From: Novosphingobium cyanobacteriorum
Lineage (GTDB): Bacteria; Pseudomonadota; Alphaproteobacteria; Sphingomonadales; Sphingomonadaceae
Direction: 5' to 3'
Length of the DNA stretch: 64,000 nt
NCBI RefSeq assembly: GCF_029436685.1
Contig: NZ_JAROCY010000015.1
Span: forward strand, 57,261 to 121,260
How positions within the stretch are numbered: position 1 is the first letter of the stretch; every line of letters starts with the position of its first letter. The position numbers and the translations under genes were made by a program. This document shows positions 41,555 through 50,999 of this stretch, in pieces. The notes beneath the pieces were generated by a model. That model did not search any database. It was given only the letters and a program-made list of their open reading frames with translations, and was not told the origin of the DNA.

Positions 41555-44077
41555 TCAGAACTTCGCACCCATTTCTACGCCCACCAGGCGGCGCCCGCCG
41601 GGCGAAATGAATGATCCGCCGAACTCGATCGCCGGGATCACTTCGGCGAGGTAGGCCTTGTCGAGCAGGTTGTCCGCAAAGACCGAAACCGAGAAGCGGT
41701 CACCCTGCACTCCTGCGCGCATGTTCACGATGCCAAAGGCGGCGCGGCGTGTGCGGTCGAACTTCCCATCACCCACAAAGGCTGGCAGCCCCAGCGCCGA
41801 GATCGGCAGCAGGCCCGAAAACAGCGTGGGTCCGCTCTGGTTCTGCACACTCGAAAACCATGTCGGCCCGGTCAGGCGATAATCGGTGCGGGTGAAGAAG
41901 CGCAGGCTGTCGTTGAGCGGCTGCTCGATCTCGATCCCGGCGTTGATCGTGTAGTCTGCGGTATAGGGGCTCTTGTTGCCGATCGTGTTGGGACGCGCAC
42001 TGTTCTTCTTGATCTCGCTGTCGGTCACGTTGAACGATCCGAACAGCTTTACCCCGCGCACGGGCTTGGCGGTGACGTTCAGCTCCACGCCCTTGATGTC
42101 CACCTTGTCGATGTTCGAAACCACGCGCAGCAGGCCGAAGCTGCCGACGAAGAATTCGAAGAACTGCATGTTGTGGACCTGGGTGTAGTACCCGGCGAGG
42201 TCGAAGGTCAGTTTGCCGTCCAGCAGGCTGCCCTTGATCCCCGCCTCGAACGCGCTCGACCATTCCTTGTTGTAGCGGTCGGTGATGTTCACGTTGGCGT
42301 TGATGAAGTCCACGAAGTTGGCCTTGATCAGCGCCGCCGACCCCTGGTTGTTGAACCCGCCCGACTTGAAGCCGATGCCCCAGTTGCCGTAGAGATTCAG
42401 GGTGTCGGTGGGCTTCCAGCTGATCGAGACCTTGGGCTCCCACTGCTTGAACGTCGCCTTCTGCGGCTGCAGCGTGCCGAAGGCCTGGCCGGGGTTGATC
42501 GGACCGCCCGTGAACGGATCGAGCACGGTCGGCACCAGTGACGAACTCTTGCGCTTTTCCACGTCATAACGGAGCGCGAGGCCGAGGTCGAACTGCGGGC
42601 TGGGCTTGTACTCGAGCGAGCCGAACCCGGCGAACACGTCGGTCTTGAAGCGGTCCGCCAGCAGCAGCGAGGTGGGATTGGTGCTGTCGGGCGCGTTGTA
42701 GAGCTGCTTGATCACGCCATTGCCGGTATCCGCACCAAGGCTGACGCCCACGGTGCGCTTGATGTGCAGGTAATAGGCACCGACCTGCCAGTTGATGTCC
42801 CCCATGTCGCCGATCAGGCGCCATTCGGTGGAGAAGTCCTGCTGCTTGCGCAGCTGGTACTGCGTGCCGTCGCAGGTGGTGGGGCTATAGGGCCCGAAGG
42901 TGGAGCCGGTCGCCGGCGCGAAGATGAACGGCACTGGGATCTGGCCGATGAACCCCGGCTGGTTGACGGGATAGCCGGTCAGCGCCGCCGTGCTGGCGAA
43001 GCAGGAATTGACCGCGCCGGCCACGCGCGGGTCCGCCGCGCTGATATAGCGCGCGAAGTCGGCCGAGGTGCCGTCTGCCACCAGGTCCTGGTTGACGTTC
43101 GAATAGAGGGCCCAGCCCACCAGCTTCAGGTTGTCGCCCAGTTCCTGGTCCAGCTTGATCGAGGCGTCGAAGCTCTTCTGGTCATTGGTGGCGCGGATGT
43201 TGTTATAGAAGTGGAACTGGTGCTTGTTCACGTCCTCGTAGAACGCGGGGTTCACGCCCGCGAAGTTGGGCAGCGCGAACGCGGCGTTGAACGGCAGCGA
43301 GGCGCCATGGAATTCGGCATAGCGCGCCTTGATGTCGACCTGCGTCGGGCTGCCCTGGCCGAACATCACCCGGCCATCCAGCGCCCAGTTCTCCTTGTCG
43401 TCGATGGTCTTGGAATTGTTGGTGAACTCGTTGTGATAGAAGCCGTCGGTCTTGTAGTAATAGCCCGAGAGCACGAAGCCGGCGCCGCCACCCAGCGGGC
43501 CTGCGACATGCGCCGTGCCTTCGATGGTGTTGTACATGCCGTATGAGGCCTTGACCGCGCCGGTCAGCGTATCGGTCGGCTTCAGCGTCTGCAGCACGAT
43601 CGCGCCGGCGGCGGCGTTGCGGCCATAGAGCGCGCCCTGCGGGCCCTTCAGCATTTCAACCTGCTGCAGCGTGCCCTGCGGCTGGTTGAGCTGCGCGGTG
43701 TTGGTCTTGAGGATGCCGTCCACCACCAGCGCGACCGAGCTTTCCGCGTCGCGCGCACCGTTGATGCCGCGGATGTTGATCTGCGTGTCACCCGCTTCGG
43801 CCGTGCCGGTCACGATGGTTACGCCGGGGGTCAGGTTGACGAAGTCCGCCGCCGCCGTCGCGCCGGTGTTGGCCAGCGCCTGCGCCGTCAGCACCGATAC
43901 CGAGGCCGGCACGTCCTGCAGCCGCTCGTTCTGGCGGCGCGCGGTCACGATGATCGTGTCCTCGCCCGCGGCAGCGCCTGCGGCGTCGGCCTGCGGCGCT
44001 TCCTGCGCCAGCGCCGGGATGGCGGAAAGGGCGAGAACGCCCGCGGATGCCGAAACAAGCCATTGGGAAACGCGCAT
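41555..44077 (-). CDS. TonB-dependent outer-membrane receptor (4)
   Basis: An 840-residue receptor; ATG 44077 follows AGGGAGC. Signal peptide MRVSQWLVSASAGVLALSAI, TonB box TIIVTARRQ, plug with VEMLKGPQGALYGRNAAAGA, barrel ending RLVGVEMGAKF. Divergent from the GntR-HMGL-HyuAB operon, whose first operator-like site (44205-44215) lies 128 bases upstream of this start. It probably imports the substrate of that operon. Confidence 0.93.
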   Translation of the reverse strand: MRVSQWLVSASAGVLALSAIPALAQEAPQADAAGAAAGEDTIIVTARRQNERLQDVPASVSVLTAQALANTGATAAADFVNLTPGVTIVTGTAEAGDTQINIRGINGARDAESSVALVVDGILKTNTAQLNQPQGTLQQVEMLKGPQGALYGRNAAAGAIVLQTLKPTDTLTGAVKASYGMYNTIEGTAHVAGPLGGGAGFVLSGYYYKTDGFYHNEFTNNSKTIDDKENWALDGRVMFGQGSPTQVDIKARYAEFHGASLPFNAAFALPNFAGVNPAFYEDVNKHQFHFYNNIRATNDQKSFDASIKLDQELGDNLKLVGWALYSNVNQDLVADGTSADFARYISAADPRVAGAVNSCFASTAALTGYPVNQPGFIGQIPVPFIFAPATGSTFGPYSPTTCDGTQYQLRKQQDFSTEWRLIGDMGDINWQVGAYYLHIKRTVGVSLGADTGNGVIKQLYNAPDSTNPTSLLLADRFKTDVFAGFGSLEYKPSPQFDLGLALRYDVEKRKSSSLVPTVLDPFTGGPINPGQAFGTLQPQKATFKQWEPKVSISWKPTDTLNLYGNWGIGFKSGGFNNQGSAALIKANFVDFINANVNITDRYNKEWSSAFEAGIKGSLLDGKLTFDLAGYYTQVHNMQFFEFFVGSFGLLRVVSNIDKVDIKGVELNVTAKPVRGVKLFGSFNVTDSEIKKNSARPNTIGNKSPYTADYTINAGIEIEQPLNDSLRFFTRTDYRLTGPTWFSSVQNQSGPTLFSGLLPISALGLPAFVGDGKFDRTRRAAFGIVNMRAGVQGDRFSVSVFADNLLDKAYLAEVIPAIEFGGSFISPGGRRLVGVEMGAKF

Positions 44078-44204
44078 CGGTATGCTCCCTGTTCACGGCG
44101 GATCGATCGGGTCCTGATGCCGGTCCCGTTGCCGCCTTACCCCTTCGGTCGCCGCCCTTGTTGCCCTCAACGCAGAGATGCGACTTGATGAGGCGAGAGA
44201 CTAT

Positions 44205-44215
44205 TGTATACAAAT
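44205..44215. promoter_or_regulatory. GntR-type operator candidate 1
   Basis: TGTATACAAAT, containing the palindrome TTGTATACAA at 44204-44213, fits the GT-N2-AC core of FadR-subfamily operators. It lies 31 bases upstream of the regulator start and within the divergent receptor promoter region. Confidence 0.6.
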
Positions 44216-44245
44216 CGGGTTGGTCAAGTTCCTTGGAGTGTTTTG

Positions 44246-44920
44246 ATGTCGCGTGCCTCCGACCGCGCCTATGCTGCCATCCGCAGCATGATCCTGTCCG
44301 GCGAACTGCCGGCCGGGGCGCAGCTGGGCGAGGAGGCCCTGGCCGAGCGCTGCGGCGTGTCCCGCACCCCCGTGCGTGAAGCCTTGCGGCGGCTGGAAAC
44401 CGACCTTCTGGTGCTGCGCACCGATACCCAGCGCAGCTTCGTGGCGGACTGGTCGATCGACGATGTGGCCGACGCCTTCGACCTGCGCGCCAGGCTGGAA
44501 TCGATGGCGGCGCGCCGCGCGGCAGAGCGCATGACGCCCGAGGCGCTGGACCGCATCCGCGCATCGAATCGGGCGCTGGAAGTCGCAATCCGTCGCCCCC
44601 AGCCGGATATCGAGGGCTTTCTTGAGGCAAATCGCGAATTTCACGCCGCGATCCTCGACACGGCGGGTTCGCGCCGCCTGGCCGCACTGCTCGGCACCCT
44701 GATTGAACAGCCGGTGGTCTGGCGCACGGCACATCATTACAGCCGCGAGGCTTTGCACCGTTCGCACAGCGAGCATGAGGAACTGGCTGCAGCCTTCGCG
44801 CGGCGCGATGGCGCCTGGGCTGAGGCGATCATGAGCAGCCATATCCTGCGCGCCTACCACGCCTATGCCGACGCACACCGCGGCATCGGCTTGGTCGACG
44901 AAGCGAAGGCAGCGGAATGA
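44246..44920 (+). CDS. GntR family (FadR subfamily) regulator
   Basis: A 224-residue regulator; ATG 44246 has GGAG eight bases upstream. The N-terminal winged helix is AYAAIRSMILSGELPAGAQL with EEALAERCGVSRTPVREALR (to about residue 60). The C-terminal FCD domain has the metal-binding layout: Asp in DLRARLE, His in NREFHAAI, later HSEHEEL and SSHILRAY. It is the first gene of the operon and probably represses it and the receptor until an acid ligand binds. The stop overlaps the next start (ATGA). Confidence 0.9.
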   Translation: MSRASDRAYAAIRSMILSGELPAGAQLGEEALAERCGVSRTPVREALRRLETDLLVLRTDTQRSFVADWSIDDVADAFDLRARLESMAARRAAERMTPEALDRIRASNRALEVAIRRPQPDIEGFLEANREFHAAILDTAGSRRLAALLGTLIEQPVVWRTAHHYSREALHRSHSEHEELAAAFARRDGAWAEAIMSSHILRAYHAYADAHRGIGLVDEAKAAE

Positions 44921-45828
44921 TGTATACAAATTCGGTCGAGATCGTCGAAGTTGCCCCTCGGGACGGGTTGCAGAACGAAAAGGCGCTTATCGCCACGGCA
45001 GACAAGCTTGCGCTGATCGAGCGGGCGATTGCCGCAGGGGCCCGGCGGATCGAGGCGACGAGCTTCGTCAATCCGCGCGCAGTGCCGCAGATGGCCGATG
45101 CCGAGGACGTCTGCGCGGGCCTGCCCGCGCGCGACGACGTTACCTTCATCGGCCTTGTCATGAACCGGCGCGGTGCCGATCGCGCCATTGCCACCGGCCG
45201 CGTCGCACAGCTCGGTGCGGTTTCCGTGGCGACCGACACCTTCGCCATGGCCAACCAGGGTCAGACCAGCGACGGCTCGGTCGATGCCGCGCGCGGCATC
45301 TTTGCCGCCGCGCGCGAGGCCGGACTTTCCGCGCAGGTCACGATCGCCGCCGCCTTTGGCTGCCCGTTCGAAGGCGAAGTGGCCGAAGCGCGCGTGCTGG
45401 CCATGGCCGAGGCGCTGGCCGCCGACGCGCCGGCCGAGATCGGCCTTGCCGACACGATCGGCGTCGCCAATCCGGCGCAGGTCGCCAGCATGGTCGGCAA
45501 GGTGCGTGATCTGATCGCGCCGATCCCGGTGCGCGTCCATTTCCACAACACCCGTGGCACCGGGCTTGCCAACGTGTGGGTCGCGGTGGCGGCTGGCGCG
45601 CGCACGGTCGATGCCGCGATCGGTGGCCTGGGCGGCTGCCCCTTTGCCCCGGGCGCGGCGGGCAACGTTTCCACCGAGGATGTCGTCTACATGCTTGAAA
45701 GGGCCGGCATTTCCACCGGGCTTTCGTTGAGCGAACTGGTTGCCGCCAATCACTGGCTGGGCGGCGTGATGGATCGGCAATTGCCGGGCATGGTGGCCAA
45801 GGCGCCGCCCTTCCCGAAGCAGGCTTGA
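44917..45828 (+). CDS. Hydroxymethylglutaryl-CoA lyase-like aldolase
   Basis: A 303-residue TIM-barrel enzyme of the HMGL family. EVAPRDGLQNEK (Arg15, Asp16), HFHNTRGTG (metal His208 and His210) and the catalytic-loop cysteine in GGLGGCPFAPGAAGN (Cys241) are all there. These enzymes split a 3-hydroxy-3-methylacyl-CoA into acetyl-CoA and a keto acid. In this operon the true substrate is probably an analogue made by the CoA-transferase. The start ATGATG overlaps both the regulator stop and a second TGTATACAAAT site. Confidence 0.9.
   Translation: MMYTNSVEIVEVAPRDGLQNEKALIATADKLALIERAIAAGARRIEATSFVNPRAVPQMADAEDVCAGLPARDDVTFIGLVMNRRGADRAIATGRVAQLGAVSVATDTFAMANQGQTSDGSVDAARGIFAAAREAGLSAQVTIAAAFGCPFEGEVAEARVLAMAEALAADAPAEIGLADTIGVANPAQVASMVGKVRDLIAPIPVRVHFHNTRGTGLANVWVAVAAGARTVDAAIGGLGGCPFAPGAAGNVSTEDVVYMLERAGISTGLSLSELVAANHWLGGVMDRQLPGMVAKAPPFPKQA
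44921..44931. promoter_or_regulatory. GntR-type operator candidate 2, inside a start region
   Basis: TGTATACAAAT, identical over 11 bases to the promoter site at 44205-44215, overlapping codons 2-5 of the HMGL-like gene. Binding here could block elongation or an internal promoter. It could also be chance, since the encoded residues Met-Tyr-Thr-Asn fix the sequence. Confidence 0.45.
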
Positions 45829-45847
45829 AAGAAGGGGCTTTCGTTCG

Positions 45848-47896
45848 ATGGGCTATCGTTTGGGCGTGGATGTGGGTGGCACCTTCACCGACCTCCTGCT
45901 GTTCGACACCGAAACCGGCGCGTTCTGGCGGCACAAGACGCCCAGCACCCCGCATGACAGTTCCGAGGGCATCCTCAACGGCGTGACCGCCATCTGCGGC
46001 AAGGCCGGGATCGCCGCATCGCAGATCGATTTCTTCCTACACGGCACCACCGTCGCCACCAACGCCGTACTCGAAGGCAAAGGAGCGCGCGTCGGCCTCG
46101 TCACCACCGAAGGCTTCCGCGACGTGATGCAGATCGCGCGCAGCTTCGTGCCCGGTGGCCTTGCCGGCTGGATCATCTGGCCCAAGCCCCAGCCGCTCGC
46201 CGCGCTGGAGGACACCGTGACCGTCAAGGGCCGCATGAGCGCGGAGGGCGAGGAAGTGCGCCCGCTCGACGAGGCTGACGTGCGCGCGCAGCTTGGCGTG
46301 CTCAAGGGCAACGGGGTCGAAGCCGTCACCGTCAGCCTGATCAACGCCTATGCCAACGGCGCGCACGAAGCGCGCATCGGCCAGATCGCCGCCGAAGCCC
46401 TGCCCGGCGTGCCCGTCTCGCTCAGCCACGAAGTCCTGCCCGAAATGCAGGAGTACGAACGCACCCTCACCACCGTCGCCAACGCCGCGGTGCGCCCGGT
46501 CGTCGGCCGCTACGTCGCCAACCTGCGCAACCGCCTTGCCGGCGAAGGCATGGTCGGCAAGCTTTCGCTGCTGCGGTCCGACGGCGGGCTGATGAGCGCG
46601 CAGAAGGCGGAGGAGCACCCGGTCAACATCCTCATGTCCGGCCCCGCCGGCGGCGTCACCGGCGCCATCTGGGTGGGCCGCAATGCCGGTATCCGCAACA
46701 TCCTCACGCTCGACGTCGGCGGCACCAGCACCGACGTCGCGCTGATCGAAAATCTCGAACCACGCCGCCAGCGCACCACCGAAGTGGGCCACCTCTCCGT
46801 CCGGGCCTCCGCGCTCGATGTGAAGACGGTCGGCGCGGGCGGCGGTTCGATCGCCTATGTCCCTGAGCTGACAAGAGCCCTTCGGGTCGGGCCGCAGAGC
46901 GCAGGGGCGGTGCCGGGGCCGGTCGCCTATGGAAAAGGCGGCACGGCCCCCACCGTAACCGATGCCAATGTCGTGCTGGGCTACCTGCCGGAAAACCTGC
47001 TCGGCGGCACCTTCCAGCTCGATCGCGAAGGCGCCAAGGCGGCGGTGCAGACCGTCGCCGATGCGCTGGGCATCGACTTGATGGCCGCCGCGCGCGGCAT
47101 CATCGATATCGTCAACGAGAACATGTTCGGCGCCCTGCGGATGATCTCGGTCCAGCAGGGCTATGACCCGCGCGATTTCGCGCTGATGGGCTTCGGCGGC
47201 GCGGGTCCGCTGCATGTCAACGCCGTGGCGCGGCTGATGGGCTCCTGGCCCGCCGTGTCACCGGTCAGCCCTGGCGTGCTCTGCGCGCTGGGTGACGCGA
47301 CCACGCGGATGAGAACCGAAACGGCACGTTCGTTCAGCCGATTGGCAACCGAAACGGTTCCCGAAGAACTCATCGCCGTGCTCGATGAAATGGCGGCGCA
47401 GACCCGGGCCGAACTGATCGCCGATGGCGTGCCCGAGGCCGAGATCGCGTCCGAATTCGAAGTCGACGTGCGCTATGCCGGTCAGGCCTTCGAAGTGCCG
47501 CTGACCATCACCCCCGATGTTCTGCGCGCCGATGGCATTGCCGGAATCCTCGCCCGCTTCGATGAAGAGCACAAGCGGCTGTTCACCTTCAACATGGACA
47601 CCCCGCACGAGATCGTGAACCTGCGCGCCGTCGCGCTCGGTCGTGCGCTCGATCTGCCCGCGGCGGAACTGCCCGCCGGCACCGGCGATCCGTCTGCGGC
47701 CAGGATCCGCGATCACGAAGTGTGGATGGAAGGGCGCCTGATGCCCGCCGTCATCTACGATCGGGCGAAGCTGCTGGCGGGCGACGTGATCCCCGGTCCC
47801 GCCATCGTCTGCGAGATGGACTCGACCACGCTCATCGAATCCGGATGCGTCGGCACGGTCGACCGCGTCGGCAACATCCTGATCGACCTGGCCTGA
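45848..47896 (+). CDS. hyuA: Hydantoinase/oxoprolinase subunit A (HyuA-like)
   Basis: A 682-residue ASKHA-fold ATPase subunit. The phosphate loop GYRLGVDVGGTFTDLLLFD at the N-terminus, HGTTVATNAVLE, and LTLDVGGTSTDVALIE in the second half are diagnostic. The family covers hydantoinases, 5-oxoprolinases and acetone/acetophenone carboxylases, all of which use ATP to activate a carbonyl or amide; sequence alone does not separate them. A small hairpin (45827-45842) exposes AAGGGG upstream of the start. Must act with the HyuB-like subunit 13 bases downstream. Confidence 0.92.
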   Translation: MGYRLGVDVGGTFTDLLLFDTETGAFWRHKTPSTPHDSSEGILNGVTAICGKAGIAASQIDFFLHGTTVATNAVLEGKGARVGLVTTEGFRDVMQIARSFVPGGLAGWIIWPKPQPLAALEDTVTVKGRMSAEGEEVRPLDEADVRAQLGVLKGNGVEAVTVSLINAYANGAHEARIGQIAAEALPGVPVSLSHEVLPEMQEYERTLTTVANAAVRPVVGRYVANLRNRLAGEGMVGKLSLLRSDGGLMSAQKAEEHPVNILMSGPAGGVTGAIWVGRNAGIRNILTLDVGGTSTDVALIENLEPRRQRTTEVGHLSVRASALDVKTVGAGGGSIAYVPELTRALRVGPQSAGAVPGPVAYGKGGTAPTVTDANVVLGYLPENLLGGTFQLDREGAKAAVQTVADALGIDLMAAARGIIDIVNENMFGALRMISVQQGYDPRDFALMGFGGAGPLHVNAVARLMGSWPAVSPVSPGVLCALGDATTRMRTETARSFSRLATETVPEELIAVLDEMAAQTRAELIADGVPEAEIASEFEVDVRYAGQAFEVPLTITPDVLRADGIAGILARFDEEHKRLFTFNMDTPHEIVNLRAVALGRALDLPAAELPAGTGDPSAARIRDHEVWMEGRLMPAVIYDRAKLLAGDVIPGPAIVCEMDSTTLIESGCVGTVDRVGNILIDLA

Positions 47897-47909
47897 GAGA
47901 GGACGCGAC

Positions 47910-49808
47910 ATGCCTGCAACCATCGTCCAGACCAATGCCGTCCCCTTTGCCCGGGTCGAAATCGATCCGGTCACGCTCGACATTATCGAGAACGCGCTGC
48001 GCAATGCGCGCATCGAAATGGACGCCACGCTGGTGCGTACTGCGATGTCGCCCGGCATCCGTGAACAGGGTGATGCCTTCCCCCTGATTGCGGATCCTGC
48101 GGGCAAGATGATCGTCGGCCAGTTCGGCAGCTTCATCGACGGCTTCCTGCAGAACTGGGACGGCACCCTGGAAGACGGCGACATGATCTTCCTGTCCGAT
48201 CCCTATTCGGTCGGCGGCGCGATCAGCCATTCCAACGATTGGCTCGTGTTGCTGCCAGTGTTCAAGGACGGGCGCCTGATCGCCTACACCTCGATGTTCG
48301 GGCACCAAAGCGACATCGGCGGCAAGGTCGTCGGCTCGATGCCGATCAACGCGCATTCGATCTTCGAAGAGGGCGTGCGCATCCCGCCCGTGAAGATCTG
48401 GAAGAAGGGCGAATACAACGAAGACCTCGTCCGTCTTGTCATGCACCAGACGCGCAAGCCCGATTGGTGCGCGGCGGATCTCAACGCGCTGATCGCCTCG
48501 TGCCGCGTCGCCGCGCGCCGGGTGATCGAGATCGCGACCCGCTTTGGCGACGACGTCTACTACTCCGCCACGCAGGAGCTGCTCGCCCGCAACCACCGCG
48601 CGATGAAGACGCTGCTCGGCCAGGCGGTAAGCGAGGAGCCAGTGAGCTTCGAGGACTACATCTGCGACGATGGCATGGGCTATGGCCCTTATCGCATCCG
48701 CTGCACCATGTGGCGCGAAGGCGATCGCGTTGTGCTCGATTTCGCGGGCACGGACCCGCAATCGGCGGCCTCGATCAACTTCTATCTCAACGAAAACATG
48801 TTCAAGATGTTCTTCGGCATCTACATGATCATGGTCTTCGATCCGCAGATCCTGTTCAATGACGGTTTTTATGATCTGATCGATGTGCGCATTCCCGAAG
48901 GTTCGTTGCTGAAGCCGCGCTTCCCCGCCGCGCTTTCGGGCCGCACCCATGCGCTGGGCCGCATCTTCGATATCCTGGGTGGCCTGCTCGGGCAGAAGAC
49001 GCCGGAATTTCTCAACGCTGCCGGTTTCTCTTCCTCGCCGCACTTGTTCTATGCAGGCAACGACACGCGCCCGGGCAAGGGCAACCAGTGGTTCCAGCTG
49101 TTCCAGATCGGCTTCGGCGGCATCCCCGGGCGTCCGCTGGGCGATGGTCCCGATGGGCACTCACTGTGGCCCGGTTTCACCAACGTGCCCAACGAATTCC
49201 TCGAACGCTATTTCCCCATGCGCATCGAACGCTACGAAACCGCGCCTGACAGCGGCGGGGCGGGCCTCCACCGCGGCGGCAACGGCATCCACATGACCTA
49301 CCGCTTCCTCTCCGCCGGCACCATCTCCATTCACGACGATCGCTGGTTCGTGCCGCCGTGGGGCGTCAACGGTGGCCACCCCGGCGCCCGCGCGCGCAAG
49401 GTGCTGGAGAAAGCCGATGGCACGTCCACCATTGTCGGCAACAAGGTGGAGGAGGTCGCTGTGGAGGCAGGTGACCAGCTCCATTTCATCACCTGGGGGG
49501 GCGGAGGCTGGGGCGATCCGCTCGATCGCGATCCCGCGCTGGTGGGCAAGGAGATTGTCCAGCGTCTCGTCACTGCCGAAGGTGCGCGCGCCTATGGCGT
49601 TGTCGCCGACTCAACGGGCGTGGTCGATCCGGCGGCAACCGAGGCGCTGCGCGCGAAACTGCGTGACGGCCGCGGCGCGCTGCCCTTGTTTGACTTCGGC
49701 CCCGGGATCGTCGCATTGCGCGCGGCGTGCGAGGCCGAGACCGGCCTCCCCGCCCCTATCCAGCCCGAATGGCCGCATGTGCTGGCGGCCCAGGAAGCTG
49801 CGGAGTAG
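47910..49808 (+). CDS. hyuB: Hydantoinase/oxoprolinase subunit B (HyuB-like)
   Basis: A 632-residue B subunit. Typical blocks: DPVTLDIIENALRNARIEMD, TAMSPGIREQGDAFPLI, FLSDPYSVGGAISHSNDW, GGAGLHRGGNGIHMTYRF and a C-terminal WGGGGWGDPLDRDP. GAGAGGA precedes ATG 47910. It would form the catalytic complex with the A subunit for ATP-dependent ring opening or carboxylation. No gamma subunit typical of acetone carboxylase is present, which leans towards a hydantoinase-type reaction. Confidence 0.92.
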   Translation: MPATIVQTNAVPFARVEIDPVTLDIIENALRNARIEMDATLVRTAMSPGIREQGDAFPLIADPAGKMIVGQFGSFIDGFLQNWDGTLEDGDMIFLSDPYSVGGAISHSNDWLVLLPVFKDGRLIAYTSMFGHQSDIGGKVVGSMPINAHSIFEEGVRIPPVKIWKKGEYNEDLVRLVMHQTRKPDWCAADLNALIASCRVAARRVIEIATRFGDDVYYSATQELLARNHRAMKTLLGQAVSEEPVSFEDYICDDGMGYGPYRIRCTMWREGDRVVLDFAGTDPQSAASINFYLNENMFKMFFGIYMIMVFDPQILFNDGFYDLIDVRIPEGSLLKPRFPAALSGRTHALGRIFDILGGLLGQKTPEFLNAAGFSSSPHLFYAGNDTRPGKGNQWFQLFQIGFGGIPGRPLGDGPDGHSLWPGFTNVPNEFLERYFPMRIERYETAPDSGGAGLHRGGNGIHMTYRFLSAGTISIHDDRWFVPPWGVNGGHPGARARKVLEKADGTSTIVGNKVEEVAVEAGDQLHFITWGGGGWGDPLDRDPALVGKEIVQRLVTAEGARAYGVVADSTGVVDPAATEALRAKLRDGRGALPLFDFGPGIVALRAACEAETGLPAPIQPEWPHVLAAQEAAE

Positions 49809-49811
49809 ATC

Positions 49812-50999
49812 GTGAACAACGGTGCATTGAAGGATATCCGCGTCGTCGAACTGGGCCAGCTGCTGGCCGGCCCGTTCTGCGGCCAGCTGCTGGGCGACAT
49901 GGGCGCCGACGTGATCAAGGTCGAGCCGCCCGTAACCGGCGATCCCATGCGCGATTGGGGCCAGGGCGCGGAAAAGGTCCAGTGGGAGGTCATCGCGCGC
50001 AACAAGCGCTCGGTCAGCGCCAACCTGCGCGTGGCCGAAGGGCAGGCGCTGGTGAAGCGCCTGATCGCCCACGCCGATGTTCTGGTGGAGAACTTCAAGC
50101 CCGGCACGCTGGAAAAGTGGGGCCTCGGGCCCGACGTGCTGCTGGCGGAAAACCCCGGCCTGATCATTGCCCGCATGTCCGGCTACGGGCAGGATGGCCC
50201 CTATTCCGACCGCGCCGGTTTCGGCGGCATTGGGGAGGCGATGGGCGGCTGGCGGTACATTGTCGGCGAACCCGATCGCCCGCCCAGCCGCATGGGCATC
50301 TCCATCGGCGATACCCTCACCGCCACCTATGGCTGCATGGGCGTGCTCGCCGCGCTGCACGTGCGCGAACGCACCGGCAAAGGCCAGGTGATCGACACCG
50401 CGCTCTATGAATCCGTGCTGCAGGTGATGGAAGGCCTCGTCCCCGAATACGACCGCATGGGCCTGATCCGCGAACGGTCGGGCTCGGTGTTGAAGGGCAT
50501 CGCCCCCAGCAACGTCTATCGCTGCAAGGATGGCGAATTCATGATCGGCGCAAACAAGGATTCGCTGTGGAAGCGGCTTGCCGTCGCCATGGGCCAGCCC
50601 GAACTGGGCGACGATCCGCGCTATGCCACCCACCTCGCCCGCGGCGAGAACCAGGACGAGCTCGATGCCCTGATCGACGCCTGGACCCGCACCCTGACGA
50701 TGGACGAGGTCGATGCGCTGATGATCGAACACTCGATCCCGGCAGGCCGCGTCTATCGCGCGCCCGACATGCTGGCCGATCCGCACTTCCAGGCGCGCGG
50801 CGCAATCATCGAAGTGGAGACCGAACGCTTCGGCCCGCTCAAGATGCAGTCGACATTCCCGCGCTTCTCCGCCACGCCCGGCAGCGTGCGCCGGCCTGCC
50901 CCTGCGGTGGTCGGGCAGCACAATGCGGAGATCTATGGCGAGCTGCTCGGCCTTTCCGCCGAGGAGCTCGCTGCGATGGCGGACAAGGGCGTGATCTGA
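49812..50999 (+). CDS. CaiB/BaiF class III CoA-transferase (2)
   Basis: A 395-residue class III CoA-transferase, GTG start 49812 three bases after the HyuB stop. LKDIRVVELGQLLAGPFCGQ, DMGADVIKVEPP and the conserved Asp167 in SIGDTLTATYG are visible. It would load CoA onto the acid released by HyuAB so that the HMGL-like enzyme can cleave it (inference from operon content). Similar in fold but not closely related to the copy at 11795. Confidence 0.92.
   Translation: MNNGALKDIRVVELGQLLAGPFCGQLLGDMGADVIKVEPPVTGDPMRDWGQGAEKVQWEVIARNKRSVSANLRVAEGQALVKRLIAHADVLVENFKPGTLEKWGLGPDVLLAENPGLIIARMSGYGQDGPYSDRAGFGGIGEAMGGWRYIVGEPDRPPSRMGISIGDTLTATYGCMGVLAALHVRERTGKGQVIDTALYESVLQVMEGLVPEYDRMGLIRERSGSVLKGIAPSNVYRCKDGEFMIGANKDSLWKRLAVAMGQPELGDDPRYATHLARGENQDELDALIDAWTRTLTMDEVDALMIEHSIPAGRVYRAPDMLADPHFQARGAIIEVETERFGPLKMQSTFPRFSATPGSVRRPAPAVVGQHNAEIYGELLGLSAEELAAMADKGVI

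Noticed and set aside
47832..49160. 442-codon open frame on the minus strand
   Set aside because: Antisense to hyuB; no family signal.
49611..50921. 436-codon open frame on the minus strand
   Set aside because: Antisense to the CoA-transferase gene, which has clear motifs; high-GC codon bias produces such long shadows.
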